This document shows, piece after piece, positions 22,499 to 34,810 of a DNA stretch of 64,000 bases. This stretch comes from Suillus spraguei (lineage: Eukaryota; Basidiomycota; Agaricomycetes; Boletales; Suillaceae). The stretch's first letter is position 1; each line of letters opens with the position of its first letter. The translations under genes were made by a program, and so were the position numbers. The DNA lies in NCBI GenBank assembly GCA_016800925.1, contig JABCPU010000236.1:42073-106072 (forward strand), written 5' to 3'. Below the pieces are notes generated by a model that did not search any database, was not told the origin of the DNA, and saw only the letters and a program-made list of their open reading frames with translations.

Positions 22499-23430
22499 TG
22501 TGACAAACAAACTCACACTGAGCTTGAAACGGCACATTTTCATATAGGTGTCACACGGCAATCATTATCCTTACCCTTCGGCTTCACCGTCCTACTTTAC
22601 CATGTGTTTACCCCTATCTAATGGTATTGTTCCACACTCCAGAAGCCTTGTTGCAGCTTAACAGCTGTACTGCGGCAACTTTCCCGCGAAGCGGTGATCT
22701 TCGGCAATCTCTGCGAACCCATTTGGCATCCTCAAGCAAGATTTACCGTCCGTCCTATGTCCATCCAGTCTCACCGGTACGTGATGTTTTGTAAACTGTA
22801 GTGCAGTCTTATTACATGTCTGCTGCATGTTTATCCTATCCCTTCCGTTTCCATAGCTATTCCTTTCGTATAAAATTCCTAGGTACCTGTACTCTTTCCT
22901 TACTTCCCTCCTATAGTACACATGGTACTTAGGAATAGTCACCACTACTGTCTCTTACGGAATAAAGTCTTTTACTGAAGTCACTGTCTCTAAGAATTGC
23001 TTTACTGCTGCACGCACTACTGCTCTTTACCGCTTTCCCGCGCTTCACCGCTAGTGCTAGCGCTTTCTCACGCTTCATCACTACACTACCGCTTGTTTTA
23101 CCACAGAAGTTCCCACGCTTAACGCAGTTTTACTGCTCATACTACCGCAGTTTTACCGTTCATGCTACCGCTTGTCTACCGCATTCCCACGCTTACCGCT
23201 AGTTTTACCGCAAGTTTCCCACGGACCAGAGGTCACTGCTAGCATCTCACTACCTCCGACAGCAGTCATGCACCACAGGTTGGGCAATATCGAACTATAC
23301 TAACTTAGCATTCCCTTTAGGGTTGAACGCTCTTGCCTTCGCAAGTGAAGCAGACTAGGTAGAGCGCAAGACTTGCATACTAGTTTAGGCCGTGGTTCAT
23401 CTACAGCCCAGGCTAGATAATATCTTTACA
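22499..23430 (-). mobile_element. Family A2 repeat, full copy (932 bp), 4-bp TSD ccgt
   Basis: Plus strand from tgtgacaaacaaactcac to agataatatctttaca. Flanked by ccgt at 22495-22498 and 23431-23434, a perfect 4-bp duplication. Inserted in the 3' part of the KDZ transposase gene. Confidence 0.9.
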
Positions 23431-24326
23431 CCGTAGTGCCTTTGCTCGAAGCCAATGAACTCGGTAAACTTGGGATGGGTCCTGTCAGCTCACCACAGGA
23501 TATATCAAGCATGCCTGAACTCACATTCCTCATTCCACGAATTATCTGGACCCTCCATGTCGAGTTCCACAGACCAGAACCAAGCAAGCGACTCGTTTCG
23601 CTGACCTTGGGCATTTGGATCGCCAACGGCAGTGCTGATTTTGAGCTGCTCGTGAAGCAGGGGTTTGTATTTCTGAAGCTGGTCTGTCCCCGGTTCAAGT
23701 TGTATCATTTGCTTCCTGGTTTTTGTATATATACTGGCATGTAGGGATACTGCCTGCTGCACTGATGTCACCTGGGACCACGCTCGAGTTTTCAGGGCTT
23801 GATATTTGGCTTGCCTAACTGTTGTTCAGAACAGGATAGCCTTGTTGCACAAGTGAATGTGGAGATTGTGCAGGGCATCATTGGCCTGCCCTTCATGAAG
23901 CGACATCTCCAATGGAATCAGATCCTCTGCCATACAGTGTCTGCAATGATCAACCCCGAGGTTTGATGGCAATGGAATTATGGTGAGCTCAGGGGAGTTT
24001 GTCCACGCATCAGATGTCTCGGTGAAATCTGCCGGGTCATCATCGAGATCATCAAGAATATCTATGTTCAAGTTGTCAGGATCATCATCTGCATCAAATC
24101 CCTCTCCAAGATGTGTAAGAGCAGACCAAGTGAATTCATCTATCTGGCCTTGGAGATGATCATGTTGCCAGGCGATATCTAATCTCTGTGTCTCCGTCGA
24201 TCGTCTTCCAATTCTGCAGACCTCAATGAGCAATGCAATTTGAGCCTCTTCAATTGCCAACCCAATTGATATCCATGTTGCCACAGATCTGCAAGAGGGT
24301 GCTGCATTATGGGCATTGGCCACTTC
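23431..24326 (-). pseudogene. KDZ transposase, C-terminal region
   Basis: Minus-strand frames 24344-23826 and 23771-23431 hold ATWISIGLAIEEAQIALLIEV, an acidic stretch (DDDPDNLNIDILDDLDDDP), then PLEMSLHEGQANDALHNLHI and TRAWSQVTSVQQAV, followed by QRNESLAWFWSVE. These are the ordered C-terminal blocks of Kyakuja-Dileera-Zisupton transposases (helical ETW-IEVG..IEE-Q block, acidic spacer, SLP-E-L-EG-A-EAL block, SWIW block). Frames change between 23826 and 23771, by intron or indel. The middle of the gene continues at 25077 beyond a family B LTR. Confidence 0.75.
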
Positions 24327-25076
24327 TGTTAAGACCATACTCAAGGGGTGAAAGATCTGAAGGGCTTTGGCCTCAGTTCATGCACTGTGCCCCTTGTCTG
24401 AGTAATGCCCCTTATTTCAGAGAGGAGATATATGTCCGAAGATCCAGAAGGAGTTGCGTGGCGGATCCAGACGTCTGAAGGTATCGGATATGGTACGTCC
24501 GAAGGTTATCCAGAGCATAGGGATGGAATGAGGATTAAGGATAGCTTTGGAATGGGTTCCTAACTAGAAACTGACAGAGGTAGACTATCTGAAGATAGAG
24601 TTGGACATATAGACTAAAGGAATCAATCCTAAGTCTCGGAAGATGACTTAGAGTGGAAAGTGACTCAAGTCCAGAGGAAACAGAATGAGCAGAATCTAAG
24701 ATGATATTCAAACTAAGGTTCTATGGAGATCTACAAGTGTTTTATATACTGTAAGTATCTAATATGGATAATCAACAAGTCAGGGACCAAGGGCTATGTA
24801 TGAAGTGTAACGGAAGTCTATTAGTTAATGTGCAGCGGATCAGTAAGCATGAATCAGAAATGAAACACAGGTAACGGATCAGTGACACAGGATGGAAGTA
24901 TACACAGCTGGAATACCAGAAACAGGAGGAATGACGAAAGGAGATAGATGCAGATATACACAAGGGAGTTAGAGTGCGAGAAGAGGGCACATTCGGATGG
25001 GTGATCCGGACAGGATCTGTGGACCAGACAGAAATAGAATCGATTGGATCTGAGATCAGAAGTATGGTATATGACA
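24327..25076 (+). mobile_element. Solo LTR of gypsy family B, 750 bp
   Basis: Runs from tgttaagaccatactc to gtatggtatatgaca like the LTRs of element B but clearly more diverged. Flanks acttc (24322-24326) and gcttc (25077-25081) match at 4 of 5 positions, fitting an old 5-bp duplication. Inserted in the KDZ transposase gene. Confidence 0.9.
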
Positions 25077-26990
25077 GCTTCGAGTAATCTAAGCTCGATC
25101 TCCAAAATTACTTCAGAGCTCCACAGAGACAAAGAATGTCAACTTACCCTTCTTGATATTTATTTCATATAAATCCATCGCCGCAGGATCCCTGATTCTC
25201 TTGGACTGAGCAACCATCTCGCTGGCTAACCATTCTGTCTTTAAATTGACAGGTGCAGCTTCATCGAGTCTGTCGAAAGCCTTGCCACTTTCGGTGATGC
25301 CATTCTTTGCCAGCTTGTATTTCCAGCAAAGAGTCCTTTTCATGTGGATCATCTTGCAGAAATTGGAATCCTTCATCTGATAATCAAGACATTCCTTTCG
25401 GTGCGGGGATGACATTCCCCTAGCGGCAGGAGAAATCAGGTTGAGACGTGCCCATAGGGTCCCCATGATCTCTCCATTAATCCAGCCAATGCCTTCAATA
25501 AAATTCAAAGCATATCGGACATAGCAACTGTCCTGATGTCCATGCACATGCCACAACCCGATTCCAGGAATGATGGTCAGTTCCAGTACCATGTCAAGGT
25601 ATCAGCTTCGATCCACCCGAACCCAAAAGTGCTTGTTGCATTGACAGTTGATGTCATAGAAGGTGACAGCCCTGGTAATGCCTTCCATGTTGTGCTGGGC
25701 AGCCTCACAAAGGGCGTAGTCCATGTTCATTTGTCTGCAGATGATGCATGGTCAACTAGTGAATGTCGAATGGCATGTGTGGCTTGCCTTTCCCCTTTCT
25801 GAAAATCAACCATCAAGTGAGGGACAAAGCAACCGTGCCGGGCGCAGGCAACTCCTCCGATGCCTGTGGACTTGAGCTTGTGCTGCGCCGCATTTGCTTG
25901 ATTTACCGCCTGGTGATTGTTGCAGCTCAATTTTTCCACCGTGTCAGCAGCCTCTGCAAGATGCATTTTATACCTGTCCTTTCCAACCATGAATCCAAGC
26001 CCATCTGACAGCCAAACTTCATTGAGGGGATTAATGGGATGCAGGTGTTCAGCTTTGAAACTTCTGTCCATCACAAATGACTGGGTGTATTTCCAGCTTG
26101 GACTTCTTATCATCGCTGAGTTCACTTCAGTATTGAAGAGGACTCACTCATCAAGTGATTCATCCCCTGACAAAGATACATTAATCCCAGGCTGAGGACA
26201 TGCTGGGCAAAATAATGCAAGATCTCCTGTGTTCGGGATGTCAGAACGATGGCCATAGCCATGCCATCTCATAGTCTTCAACTGCCTCCACTGTTGAGCG
26301 ACTCTCATGAGCTCTCTGTATCGATCCTTGCCATGGCCTTTGTCAACATAATGTCCTTTAGATGAAGCAAGAATAGCATTACCAGAACAAGGTGTGGAAA
26401 CATGCTCAAGGTCATTCGCCAGAGCTTGCTGTAATAGTTCATTGCAGAGGTGCCGCATTCAAGGTTGTCCAATAGAAAATCATCCAGCACTCTGAAGGTA
26501 AACATGGTCTTTGGCCTGTTAAATGATGCAGGGAAAAATCCATGCCAGAACATTTGAATGTCCGGACTCATGGGATTTGGACAATCACAGCATCGAACCT
26601 CGAGGCGGTGAACTCTGGACTTGTCAATGATGACCATGGCGTTTTCCTTCGGCTGGAAATCAGGTCCCGACACAGACGGAAGATCTTCGGGCTCTAGCTG
26701 GTCTTCAAGTTTATCTCCTTTGAACAAATCCCACCTATCTGTGAGCACTGGACATTGTTTGCCATCATGCCTGAGGTTTATGGTGAGTCTGACATGAGCG
26801 AGACAACTCCGCTCAAAGAATTGACCATTCCATTGACTGATCCAGTGGCAAGGATTGCAACAATGTTGACTCCTGCAACAGCCCATGCAATAGAGAGGCT
26901 CACCAAGACAATCTTGACATTTGTAGATCCCATCCTGGTTGCTACTGTTAGGCTTTTCTCAAAGTTCAACTTCTGACAATTTGCTAATAC
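25077..26990 (-). pseudogene. KDZ transposase with CxC2 cysteine cluster, N-terminal and catalytic region
   Basis: From about 26990 down: a cysteine cluster (KCQDCLGEPLYCMGC) followed by HWISQWNGQFFERSCLAHVR and RLEVRCCDCPNP with FFPASFNRPKTMFTFRVLDDF, the CxC2-type N-terminal module that accompanies KDZ transposases in Agaricomycetes. Then LALFCPACPQPGINVSLS, the catalytic-domain block ending GIGGVACARHGCFVPHLMVD with DFQKGER, and GLWHVHGHQDSCYVRYALNF with GINGEIMGTLWARLN-like sequence. Frames shift at least twice (about 26300 and 25700) and the protein is split by LTRs, so it is inactive. The 5' end meets the divergent gene starting at 27035. Confidence 0.85.
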
Positions 26991-27034
26991 TTCCACCTTG
27001 CTTATCCTCAGCCCATTCTGCAATCTGATTCACC

Positions 27035-29791
27035 ATGGCAAGGATGGGTCATTCCACTCACTCGACTTCCAGCAGAAATAGGGCACGTCAACCACAGACA
27101 CAGAAGCTCATGGAAAACGAAATTTTGGAGTTGAAGAATTACCTTCCTGAGTGGACTGCGGCCAAAAGGGGTGAGAAATGAGGGGTTTTCACCACAATTG
27201 CCAGGGTGGCCAGGTTGTTTGCTCCTAAAGTCGACCAAGGAAAATGGAAAAAGAGGAAGCAGGTGATGCGTCTTTGTTGTGTCGAAAAACTAAAATTTTA
27301 ACATCTTATTCTTCCATCAACTCTTAGATGTATAAGACTTGGTTGTTTAACAACAAGAAAAAGAAGGAAAGGAAGGACATGATTAAGTATGGGAGGAAAT
27401 GGATGCCTAGGATGGTGGTCTACCAGCAGAAGTGCGAAGAGGTGCTAAAGAGGATTGAGGATGAGTCCGTGGCAAAGCTGGGAGATCCCAGTATGTTCAA
27501 ACATTATCAGGGGGGTGTGAAGAGAGCCATGGCTGAATTGGATGATGACGAGTTGGAGAAGGCAAAAGAAACAGCAGAAGAATGGTCAAACAGCTTTCCT
27601 CCTCCAGAGATACAAGCACAAGTTGCTCGTAAGAAGGGACTGGCATATATGGAGCACTTTTCGAAAGAGATGTGGAGGCAATGCAGTGTAAATATACAAT
27701 CTAGTCTGGGCTGTAGATAAACCATGGCCTAAGCTAGTATGCGAGTCTTGCGCTCTACCTAGTCTGCTACTCTTGCGAGGCAATAACATTCGACCCTAAA
27801 GGGAATGCTAAGTTAGTATAGTCTAATAATGCCCAACCTGTGGTGCAAGAATGCCATCGGAGGTAGCGAGATGCTAGCAGTGACCTCCGGTCCATGGGAA
27901 ACTAGCGGTAAGCGCGGGAAAGCAGTAGACAAGCAGTAGTGCAAGTGGTAAAACTGCGGTATGGCGTGGGAAACTGGCGGTAAAACAAGCGGTGAAGCGT
28001 AGCGATGAAGCACAGGAAAGCATAGCGCAAGCGGTGAAGCGTGGGAAAGCGGTAAAGAGTGGTGGTGTGTGCAGCAATAAAACAATTCTTAAGAGACAGT
28101 GACTTCGGCGAAAGACTTTATTCCATTAGAGACAGTAGTGGTGACAATTCCTAAGTACCGTGTGTACCATAGAGGGAAAAGTAAAGGTACCAGAATGTGC
28201 GAAGAGTCCTTTTTAACATGTACTGTGAACGGCCAGAATACATAGCGAGAACGGTAGCGAGACAGAGATATTTAGCTAAGAGGCATGCAGCAAGCAAGTG
28301 GTGTCACAAAAGGTAAGGTAAGTCTTGCTGTAGCTTTAGTAATGGCAGAAACGAATATGCTATGCACCAATGGATCTTAGACAGAAATGGAATGGACAGG
28401 AGGACATCGGTAGCGAGATTTGGTAAGGGGCAAGGATCCATGGAGCAAAAATGGTACCGGCGAAGCGAAAAGGGGTAATGCTTGCTATAGGGGTTTTCTT
28501 GGTAGCTGCTGTAGGCAGTAATGAGAAACTTGTGTAAAACAGCACTTTCATGGTCAGCATGACTTTGTTTGCTACAGTGGGATGAGAGTGTTTGTGTTGT
28601 CAGCTTGGAAGAATGAACAGGGAGAGGTTCTGTTCTGGATGTAAGTCAATTGTGTCCGTCATCGCCGATCTTTTATCTCAATATATGTGTGCAGGCATGA
28701 TGATAATGAGGCATCAGGAGATGGGGACAGCTTTATGAAGATGAAGGACTGGGAGGACATTGAGCCAGTATGGCAGGAGTACGCCCAGGAACAGTTGGGT
28801 GAGTGTTTGAACTTTGGATGCGAGAATGAATTCATTGATCATCTCAATGATAGGTGCCAGGGCACGGGATGGAGGACGACAGGTGAAGGGAGGTCACAAA
28901 AGAGTCAGAAAACCAGCTTTTGAACTCGACACGGACGGGGATGGGATGCCATTGCTTCCAGACATCACGGAAACAAAACTTGAGGAGAAGAAAGCCATAG
29001 TCAGGGCGTTTCTTACATCGCACTATAGTGAGTCTTTTGTGGCAACATCTGAGACATTGTTGAATGCGTGGACACAGGAATATGTTCTGGGAATGACAAG
29101 GCTGTCGTGCCATGGAGTGCCATCATACATAGTCAGGATGACTTTGTGGCAAGGAAGTATCTTCTGGTGGATATTGACCTGAAGGAGCCTTCGAAGTTGC
29201 AAAACTGGGACATGACAGCCTTGCTCAATTTCTGGTATGCTCAGCAGGAAACAGGGAAAGATTCAATATTCCTGTTCAAAGCATGGAAGAATAAAGATGG
29301 GGACATGGTACCATCTGTGGTATCCAGCAAGTCGCCATCTCGTCTGACTCATAAAGTGAGAATGCAGAAGAGTGGAACTCTCTGAAGGCCCCGGGATCCA
29401 TCAACAGAAGCCAAGAGTGATACTGACAGTGACACTCATGACAAGGAGGATGACATTGATGATGACTCGGCTGACAGTCAATCCCTGCTGAAGACACCCA
29501 GATGATCAGCACATCCATCTTCAGCACCCAAAAAGACAGAAGTTCCATGTTCAATGCCGAAGACTCGCCCGGCCAGGCCGGCCAAAACAGGTGCACATTT
29601 GACATCACGGATGGGCGACCTCCTGGCCGGGTTGACTGAGGAAGTGGAAGAGAGGAACACATCACCGGAACCAAGGAGCATACAGGACAAGAAAGCTGTG
29701 ATTGAACCATCTGCAAGGACCACCTGGAGTAAGTCTCAAAAGCTGGTAGAGAGTACACTTCGAGTAACCAGGGCAAGGGGAAGGAAATAAT
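27035..29791 (+). pseudogene. Agaricomycete-type orphan gene of unknown function, split by a family A2 LTR
   Basis: The start ATG at 27035 opens a short exon ending in LKNYLPEWTAAKRG. After small introns, 27328-27686 reads MYKTWLFNNKKKKERKD through KHYQGGVKRAMAELDDDELEKA and MWRQC. The A2 repeat (27687-28576) interrupts here, and 28577 resumes with GMRVFVLSAWKNEQGEVLF, then an intron (about 28650-28695) and SFMKMKDWEDIEPVWQEY. Later parts lie in two frames (VVPWSAIIHSQDDFV; LLVDIDLKEPSKLQNWD). It ends with a basic tail before TAA near 29790. This resembles an expanded family I recall from mushroom genomes, with a YLPEW start and a WKTW/EEEEEEAEE/QCGVRV order; no function is known. Interrupted, so probably dead. 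Confidence 0.55.
27687..28576 (+). mobile_element. Family A2 repeat, full copy (890 bp) inside a gene
   Basis: Runs from tgtaaatatacaatctagtc to gactttgtttgctaca. Flanks gcag and gtgg do not form a clean duplication. If cagtg (27684-27688 and 28575-28579) is the duplicated target, the host reading frame is restored exactly, so the border assignment is uncertain by two bases. Confidence 0.8.
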
Positions 29792-30090
29792 GTACATATA
29801 CCAAACTGCCCCAATTTTACCACAATATCATCCTTTGTCACACTTCTCAAAACACTGTGTCCCACGTCCCAAATGTCAAATCCCAAGCACCGAGTTCTGG
29901 ACAAATCCTGATCACCGAGTTCCCGATGAATCCCGATCACCAAGGTTTGGACCCTGGGTATCAGTCATTGGTTGTTGGTATTCGACACTAGGGTTGGTGC
30001 ATCATGTAAAATCAATTGGAAATGTCATTGTTATACATTAAAAATTCAGTGGTGTACATGATGTAAGTATGTGAATGAATATCCAAATAT
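29792..30090. other. Intergenic, convergent 3' ends
   Basis: Between the 3' end of the plus-strand gene and the 3' end of the minus-strand gene at 30091. A short repeated phrase (accgagttctggacaaatcctgatc / accgagttcccgatgaatcccgatc in outline) lies at 29890-29940. No coding signal. Confidence 0.4.
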
Positions 30091-31107
30091 TTACATATGG
30101 GGTTGATCATCACACTTTTCAATGAGGGTATCTAAGACAAGCAGCAATTCAGAGCTCATCTGTTTGGCCCTTTGCAACCTCTGGAGCTCCATATCAGCTC
30201 TTCTGAGTTTGTTGGATGTGTCAGCCCAAGCCACTCAGAATGGTCGGTCAGCCTTGAGGAGTTGATGTATGGTAGGCTCCGGAATATTGCCATGACACTG
30301 TTGGTAATGGCCCAGGCAATCTAGAATTGATTCAACTTACAGAAAATTAGCAGAAAGATAAATGATGAACAATTAAATACTCATATTCTCTTTGATCATA
30401 TGACCCTAGGGGCATGAACTCCCGAAGCATGGCACGCAGTTCTTTATTGCTGAGTTCCAGTATGGGTGATTGACGTTCGGGAGGTGTTGCATTCACTTGG
30501 GAGATTGCATCAACAATAAAAATGAGATGGTATAAATTAACTCACATGGAATGGGTAATCCTGGGATAGCTGGAGCATCAATCTCAACATCAGCACATTC
30601 TGGTGCTTCATCACAATCAATAAGATCATCGTCAGGCCCCAGGTACAAGTCCGGATCATTGAACAAAGGGAGTTCCTCAGGCTGAGCCGGGTATAAGTGA
30701 TCTGGATGGATTAAATGAACATCCAAAGTTGGATTATCTAAATGTGAATTGAGAAACCTACCAGGAACTGCATCCAAGACATCCGGACCACCTGATGACC
30801 CAGAATCATAGTCGATCTCATCATCCGGCCCAAGGTATACATCATCACATGCATCTAATAAATGTCCAATCAATTGGAAGATATACTGAAAGCAACACAT
30901 ACTTGATGAAATCCGGGACTCAGTCTCATCATCCGGCCCAAGGTATACATCATCCAGTGCATCTGGTCCATCTCCGGTCATTTGAAAGCTGTACTGAAAG
31001 TAGAACATACCTAGTGAAATCCGGGACTCAGTTGAGTCATCCACATCCATTGAGTTGTATTCAGTGACCGGAGGTTCATAAAATCTGACTGCTGGTTGAG
31101 ATCTCAT
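30091..31107 (-). CDS. Unknown acidic protein with duplicated exon unit
   Basis: Starts at ATG 31107 (MRSQPAVRFYEPPVTEYNSMD). A 36-codon unit ending in YLGPDDE is present twice (108-bp direct repeat, 30819-31034), followed by a third YLGPDDD near 30640. Within each repeat a stretch beginning GTATGT and ending in a pyrimidine-rich CAG or AG could be a short intron. After an exon with LELSNKELRAMLREFMPLG (about 30400-30480) and one near 30230-30330, the last exon encodes a coiled-coil-like end (LQRLQRAKQMSSELLLVLD) and stops at 30091. One stop (KADRPF then TGA) lies near 30240. Function unknown; divergently paired with the gene at 31328. Confidence 0.5.
30819..31034. repeat. Tandem duplication, 108-bp unit, in frame
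   Basis: Units 30819-30926 and 30927-31034 both begin catcatccggcccaaggtat and end with atccgggactcagt. The period is a multiple of three, so the duplication keeps the reading frame and doubles the acidic YLGPDDE segment and the putative intron. Confidence 0.85.
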
Positions 31108-31327
31108 GATGTCTGATCAACTGATCAAACTGATTGATAACTGATAACTTCGAACTTCAACACATGGCTGGCAATGGCCGAAAGTTGAACCATGACCAAA
31201 CAAAGACAAACAATCAATGCTTATCAACATTGTCCTTCAATTGTCTGGTTTCTTTTGAAACTTCATCCTAGTGATAACAGATTTCAAACTTATCTCAAGC
31301 TTTTCACATCTTCCAAGTCAATCCAAA

Positions 31328-33461
31328 TGTCTACTTCAGTTGAAACCTCTTTGGCTGGTCTCAAGGCAACCACTACTCAGATTGTGGGCATCATCTCTGA
31401 GGCTTGGCTCCTGCCGGCACAGGGCAAGCCCACCTTGCTCTGACAGCACAAGTCACTAATCTTGTGGTAAGTACCATTCATATGTTAATTTTACTTTTGG
31501 TTTTTCTAAGATCTGGGTAGGCTGAGATCATCTGGGAGCATGAGAAAGGGCCTTACATGCCCGGCATCATTGCATCCTGCTCCAAGGAGTTGATGAGAGT
31601 TAGGTCCATGACTCCCCGGGTGTGGCCCAACTGGCACAGCATCGGCCATGATGACCCCCAGGTGTTGAAACACTCCTGGCGCAGCAAGATTCGCACCTGG
31701 GAGGCATTAGGTGACCATTCAGGTGATCTCCCTGTCATGCCTAACCCTTCTATTGACCCAATCACTCTGGACCTTCCCTCCCCACCCGTCATCACCAGCA
31801 ATGATGCCGGTTCTTCCACCCACGCCACCGCCAAGCTCCGGGACAAAGGAAAACGTAAGGCGGTTGTTGCTGACCTAGAGCCGGAAGTGGAAGGGAGCAG
31901 GAAGAGGAAGTCCCCCATGATGTCCAGACACTCTTCCTTACCTCCGAAATCAGTGAAGAAGGGTTGCAAGCAGGTCAAGGCAACTCGCAATGTGAAGCCT
32001 AAGGTGTTCGTGGAGTCGGAAGATGAGGAAGACTCAATTGTTCAGGTATGTTGTCCAGCTTATTGTTTTCATTCTCTCAAATTTTTGTAGCCTATTTCAA
32101 GTGGAGTGCTGGTGCTCAACATGCCCCGGCCCTCCACAATGGTGGTAGGGACACCCCATTCCCCTCATTCACCCCATTCCCCAAAGAAGCAATTATTTGG
32201 TCCTGCTTTGGTAAGTAATATTTAGTTGTCCAGCACTTGGAGAAATGCTTATATTTCATCAGCTCATTGCCGGCAGTCCACCCAAGGTGATGGTGAGTCA
32301 TCATTCTTTGTCCAGACCTCCCGCCTATGCTTACCCATTGTCAGGCCACCTCCGGCAGTCGTCCGGAGGTCGTCGAGACCCCCCAGGCAATGTCCAGCAC
32401 TCTGGCTGAGGAACCTGCAGTCATGGATACAGGTGATATTCTCATTCCCGGCCCAGTGAGTACTCTAATGAATTCCAATGAGTCCATCAACTAATGGAAC
32501 CCACAGAATAACCCCTGCCATTATTGCACTCAAGAGAATTGGCCCTGTGCCACTTGGTTGGACAGGAGGATCTGTGCCCCGTGTTTGTCATGCGTCCGCT
32601 GCACCACCAAGAAGATCAAATGTGTCCCAGCATCAATGGGATCCCCACCAAAACGCATTCGAGGGAAGTCTATCACCTGGCAGATGCACTTCAGGACACC
32701 TTCCAGAGCTCCCTCCACTGCTCCGGCTGCCTTACAGTCCAAAGCCCGAACTCGTAGTCAATCTTGTGGCCCCTCCGGCACTCGGGCTGTCCCTGCTGTG
32801 ACCACACCCAAGGCACAGTCCCATGGGCGCAGCAAGATAATCACTGCTGCCAAGACACCTGCACCTGCACCAGCTAGTGAGTCACCCCAATTTTCTATGA
32901 CCATCTGACCTTATCTTTCACTTAGCTATTCCATCATTGAGTGCTGCAGTGCCTCGTCCGGCACTCGATGTGCCCATGCCGGATCTCCATTCCATGGCAA
33001 TTGCAATTCGGGATGGTGCCACTTGAATTGCTCTTCTTGAGGCTTGTGTGGCAGAGCAGGATGGTAAGATTGATACCCTGCAATGCCTCCATGAGGGCCT
33101 TCAATGCAAAGTCATCGACTGGCACCCTTCATTTCCATTTCCTGACTCTCCTGTCAATGCAACCTTTTTGCTTGATCAATCTGTCCCCTTGTCCATCTCA
33201 CCCCTCCCATCTGCACTTGCTCCCCTCATTGACTTGGATATGGCAGGGATGGAGCCTCCGTCTCTGAAAGTCCAGCCTGCATCTGTCATTGAGGGTCTCA
33301 TATTTGAGCTCAGCCAGATTCAGCCTGAGGGTCCACAAACATCTGGCGAAATTGTGGACCCGGATGATCCGGGCAACCTTGCCCCAGAATATAATTCTGA
33401 TGATATGGATGTTGAGGTGAAGGTTGAACCCTCTGCTGATGAGGTTGAAATGGCTACATAA
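31328..33461 (+). pseudogene. Multi-exon cysteine-cluster protein of unknown function (one frameshift, one stop)
   Basis: Start MSTSVETSLAGLKA at 31328. Exon 1 ends near 31466 at gtaagtacc; exon 2 (31519-32045) carries EHEKGPYMPGIIASC and a basic segment (EGSRKRKSPMMS). Three small exons follow (about 32092-32212, 32263-32292, 32342-32458). The next exon encodes CHYCTQENWPCATW then ICAPCLSCVRCTTKKIKC (32500-32880), a CX2C/CX2C/CX6C cluster like those of zinc-binuclear or antisense-retroelement proteins. The last exon (about 32936-33461) ends EVKVEPSADEVEMAT and stops. A one-base loss near 31401 and a TGA near 33025 (GATTGA-like, perhaps CGA to TGA) interrupt it. The pattern recalls the antisense protein of element B at 43640. 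Confidence 0.55.
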
Positions 33462-33599
33462 TTGCATGTTGATAGATGTATATAAATTGTTTGAATGAAT
33501 GTCAGTGCTGGATGCCAAGTCCGGAAATTTGGACTGGACAATGGAGATTCACAATGGATATTTCGCAAATTCCGGATATCTGGCTACCTGAAACACAAC

Positions 33600-34810
33600 A
33601 CACAATGTAAAGAATTTGAAACCTATCTGTCGAGTCACCTTGTGCCAGGTGCCGGGTAACATTGTGAAACATATCAATCCATATATCTTAAGTGCTGAAC
33701 CCTGAACCCGGGACCTGGGACTCGGGACTCATCACCATGTGAAAAATATTGATCTACATATTTTCAGTGCCGAACCCCAACCCCTGGCACCCAGGACTCG
33801 GTACTTGGCACTTAGAACAATGTGAGGCAATACAGAGATATTGATTCACACATGTTGAGTGCCGAACCCCAAACTCTGGCACCTGGCACTCGGGACTCAG
33901 GCCTTGGAACTTATAACAATGTGAAAGATATTGATGCACATATTTTAACACTAAACCCTGAACCCCACCACCCAGGAGTTAGAACAATGTGAGGCAATAC
34001 AAAGATATTGATTTATACGTGTGGAGTGCCGAACCCTGAACTCCAGCACCCGGCACTCAGGACTTGGGCCTTGGGACTTATAACAATGTGAAAGATATTG
34101 ATGCACATATTTTAACACCGAACCCCGAACCCCGGCACCCGGGAGTTAGAACAATGTGAGGCAATATAAAGATATTGATTTATACATGTTGAGTGCCGAA
34201 CTCTGAACTCCGGCACCCAGCACTCGGGGATTGGCATTTGTGACTCATAACAATGTGAAAGATATCCATCCACATATTTTATGTGCCAAACCCTGAACTC
34301 CGGCACCCGGCACTCAGGACTTGGTACTCATAATGTGAAAGATATTGATCAACATATTGTCAGTGCTGAACCCTGAACCCCGGCACCCAGCACTCGCGAC
34401 TCAGGACTCAGAACAATGTGAGGCAATAGACACCTATTGATCCACACATTCTAAGTGCCGAACCCCGAACTCCAAACTCCGGTAGTCTACTATTTAGGGG
34501 TTCAGGGTTCGGTACTCAGGCTTCTGCACTTGAGACCGAAAAAATGTTAGGCAATAAAATGACTTTGATCCACACATTTTTGGTAGATATCTTTTTCATC
34601 TCAAATCTCGAGTGCTGAAACCCAAATCCAGAAATCCAGTAGTCCACAATTTCAGGGTTCGGTCCTCGGGACTCAGACAAATGTCAGGCAACAACAAAAC
34701 TTTGATCCACACATTTTTGGTAGATGTCTGTTTTGTCTCGAATCTCAAGTCTCTAGTTTCTAGTTTTGGTACTCTGCACCCGCACCTGGCACTCGGCACT
34801 AGATGACTCG
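33600..34810. repeat. Minisatellite, ~84-bp subunits in ~167-bp higher-order units
   Basis: Alternating phrases acaatgtgaggcaatac and acaatgtgaaagatattgat recur. The first begins at 33821, 33989 and 34155 and the second at 33920, 34087 and 34254, giving a 166-168 bp dimer. Each subunit carries cggcacccggcactcggga-like text and gtgccgaacccc. Toward 34500-34810 the units lose regularity. The two alternate subunit types differ consistently, showing that pairs were amplified as a block. Confidence 0.8.

Noticed and set aside
22142..22621. 159-codon plus-strand frame and others at 21109-21529
   Set aside because: These are shadows of the gypsy C pol reading frame on the minus strand.
26755..27023. 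Overlapping frames on both strands with hydrophobic segments (apparent membrane proteins)
   Set aside because: They read through the cysteine-rich N-terminus of the KDZ gene in wrong frames; the correct frame shows KCQDCLGEPLYCMGC.
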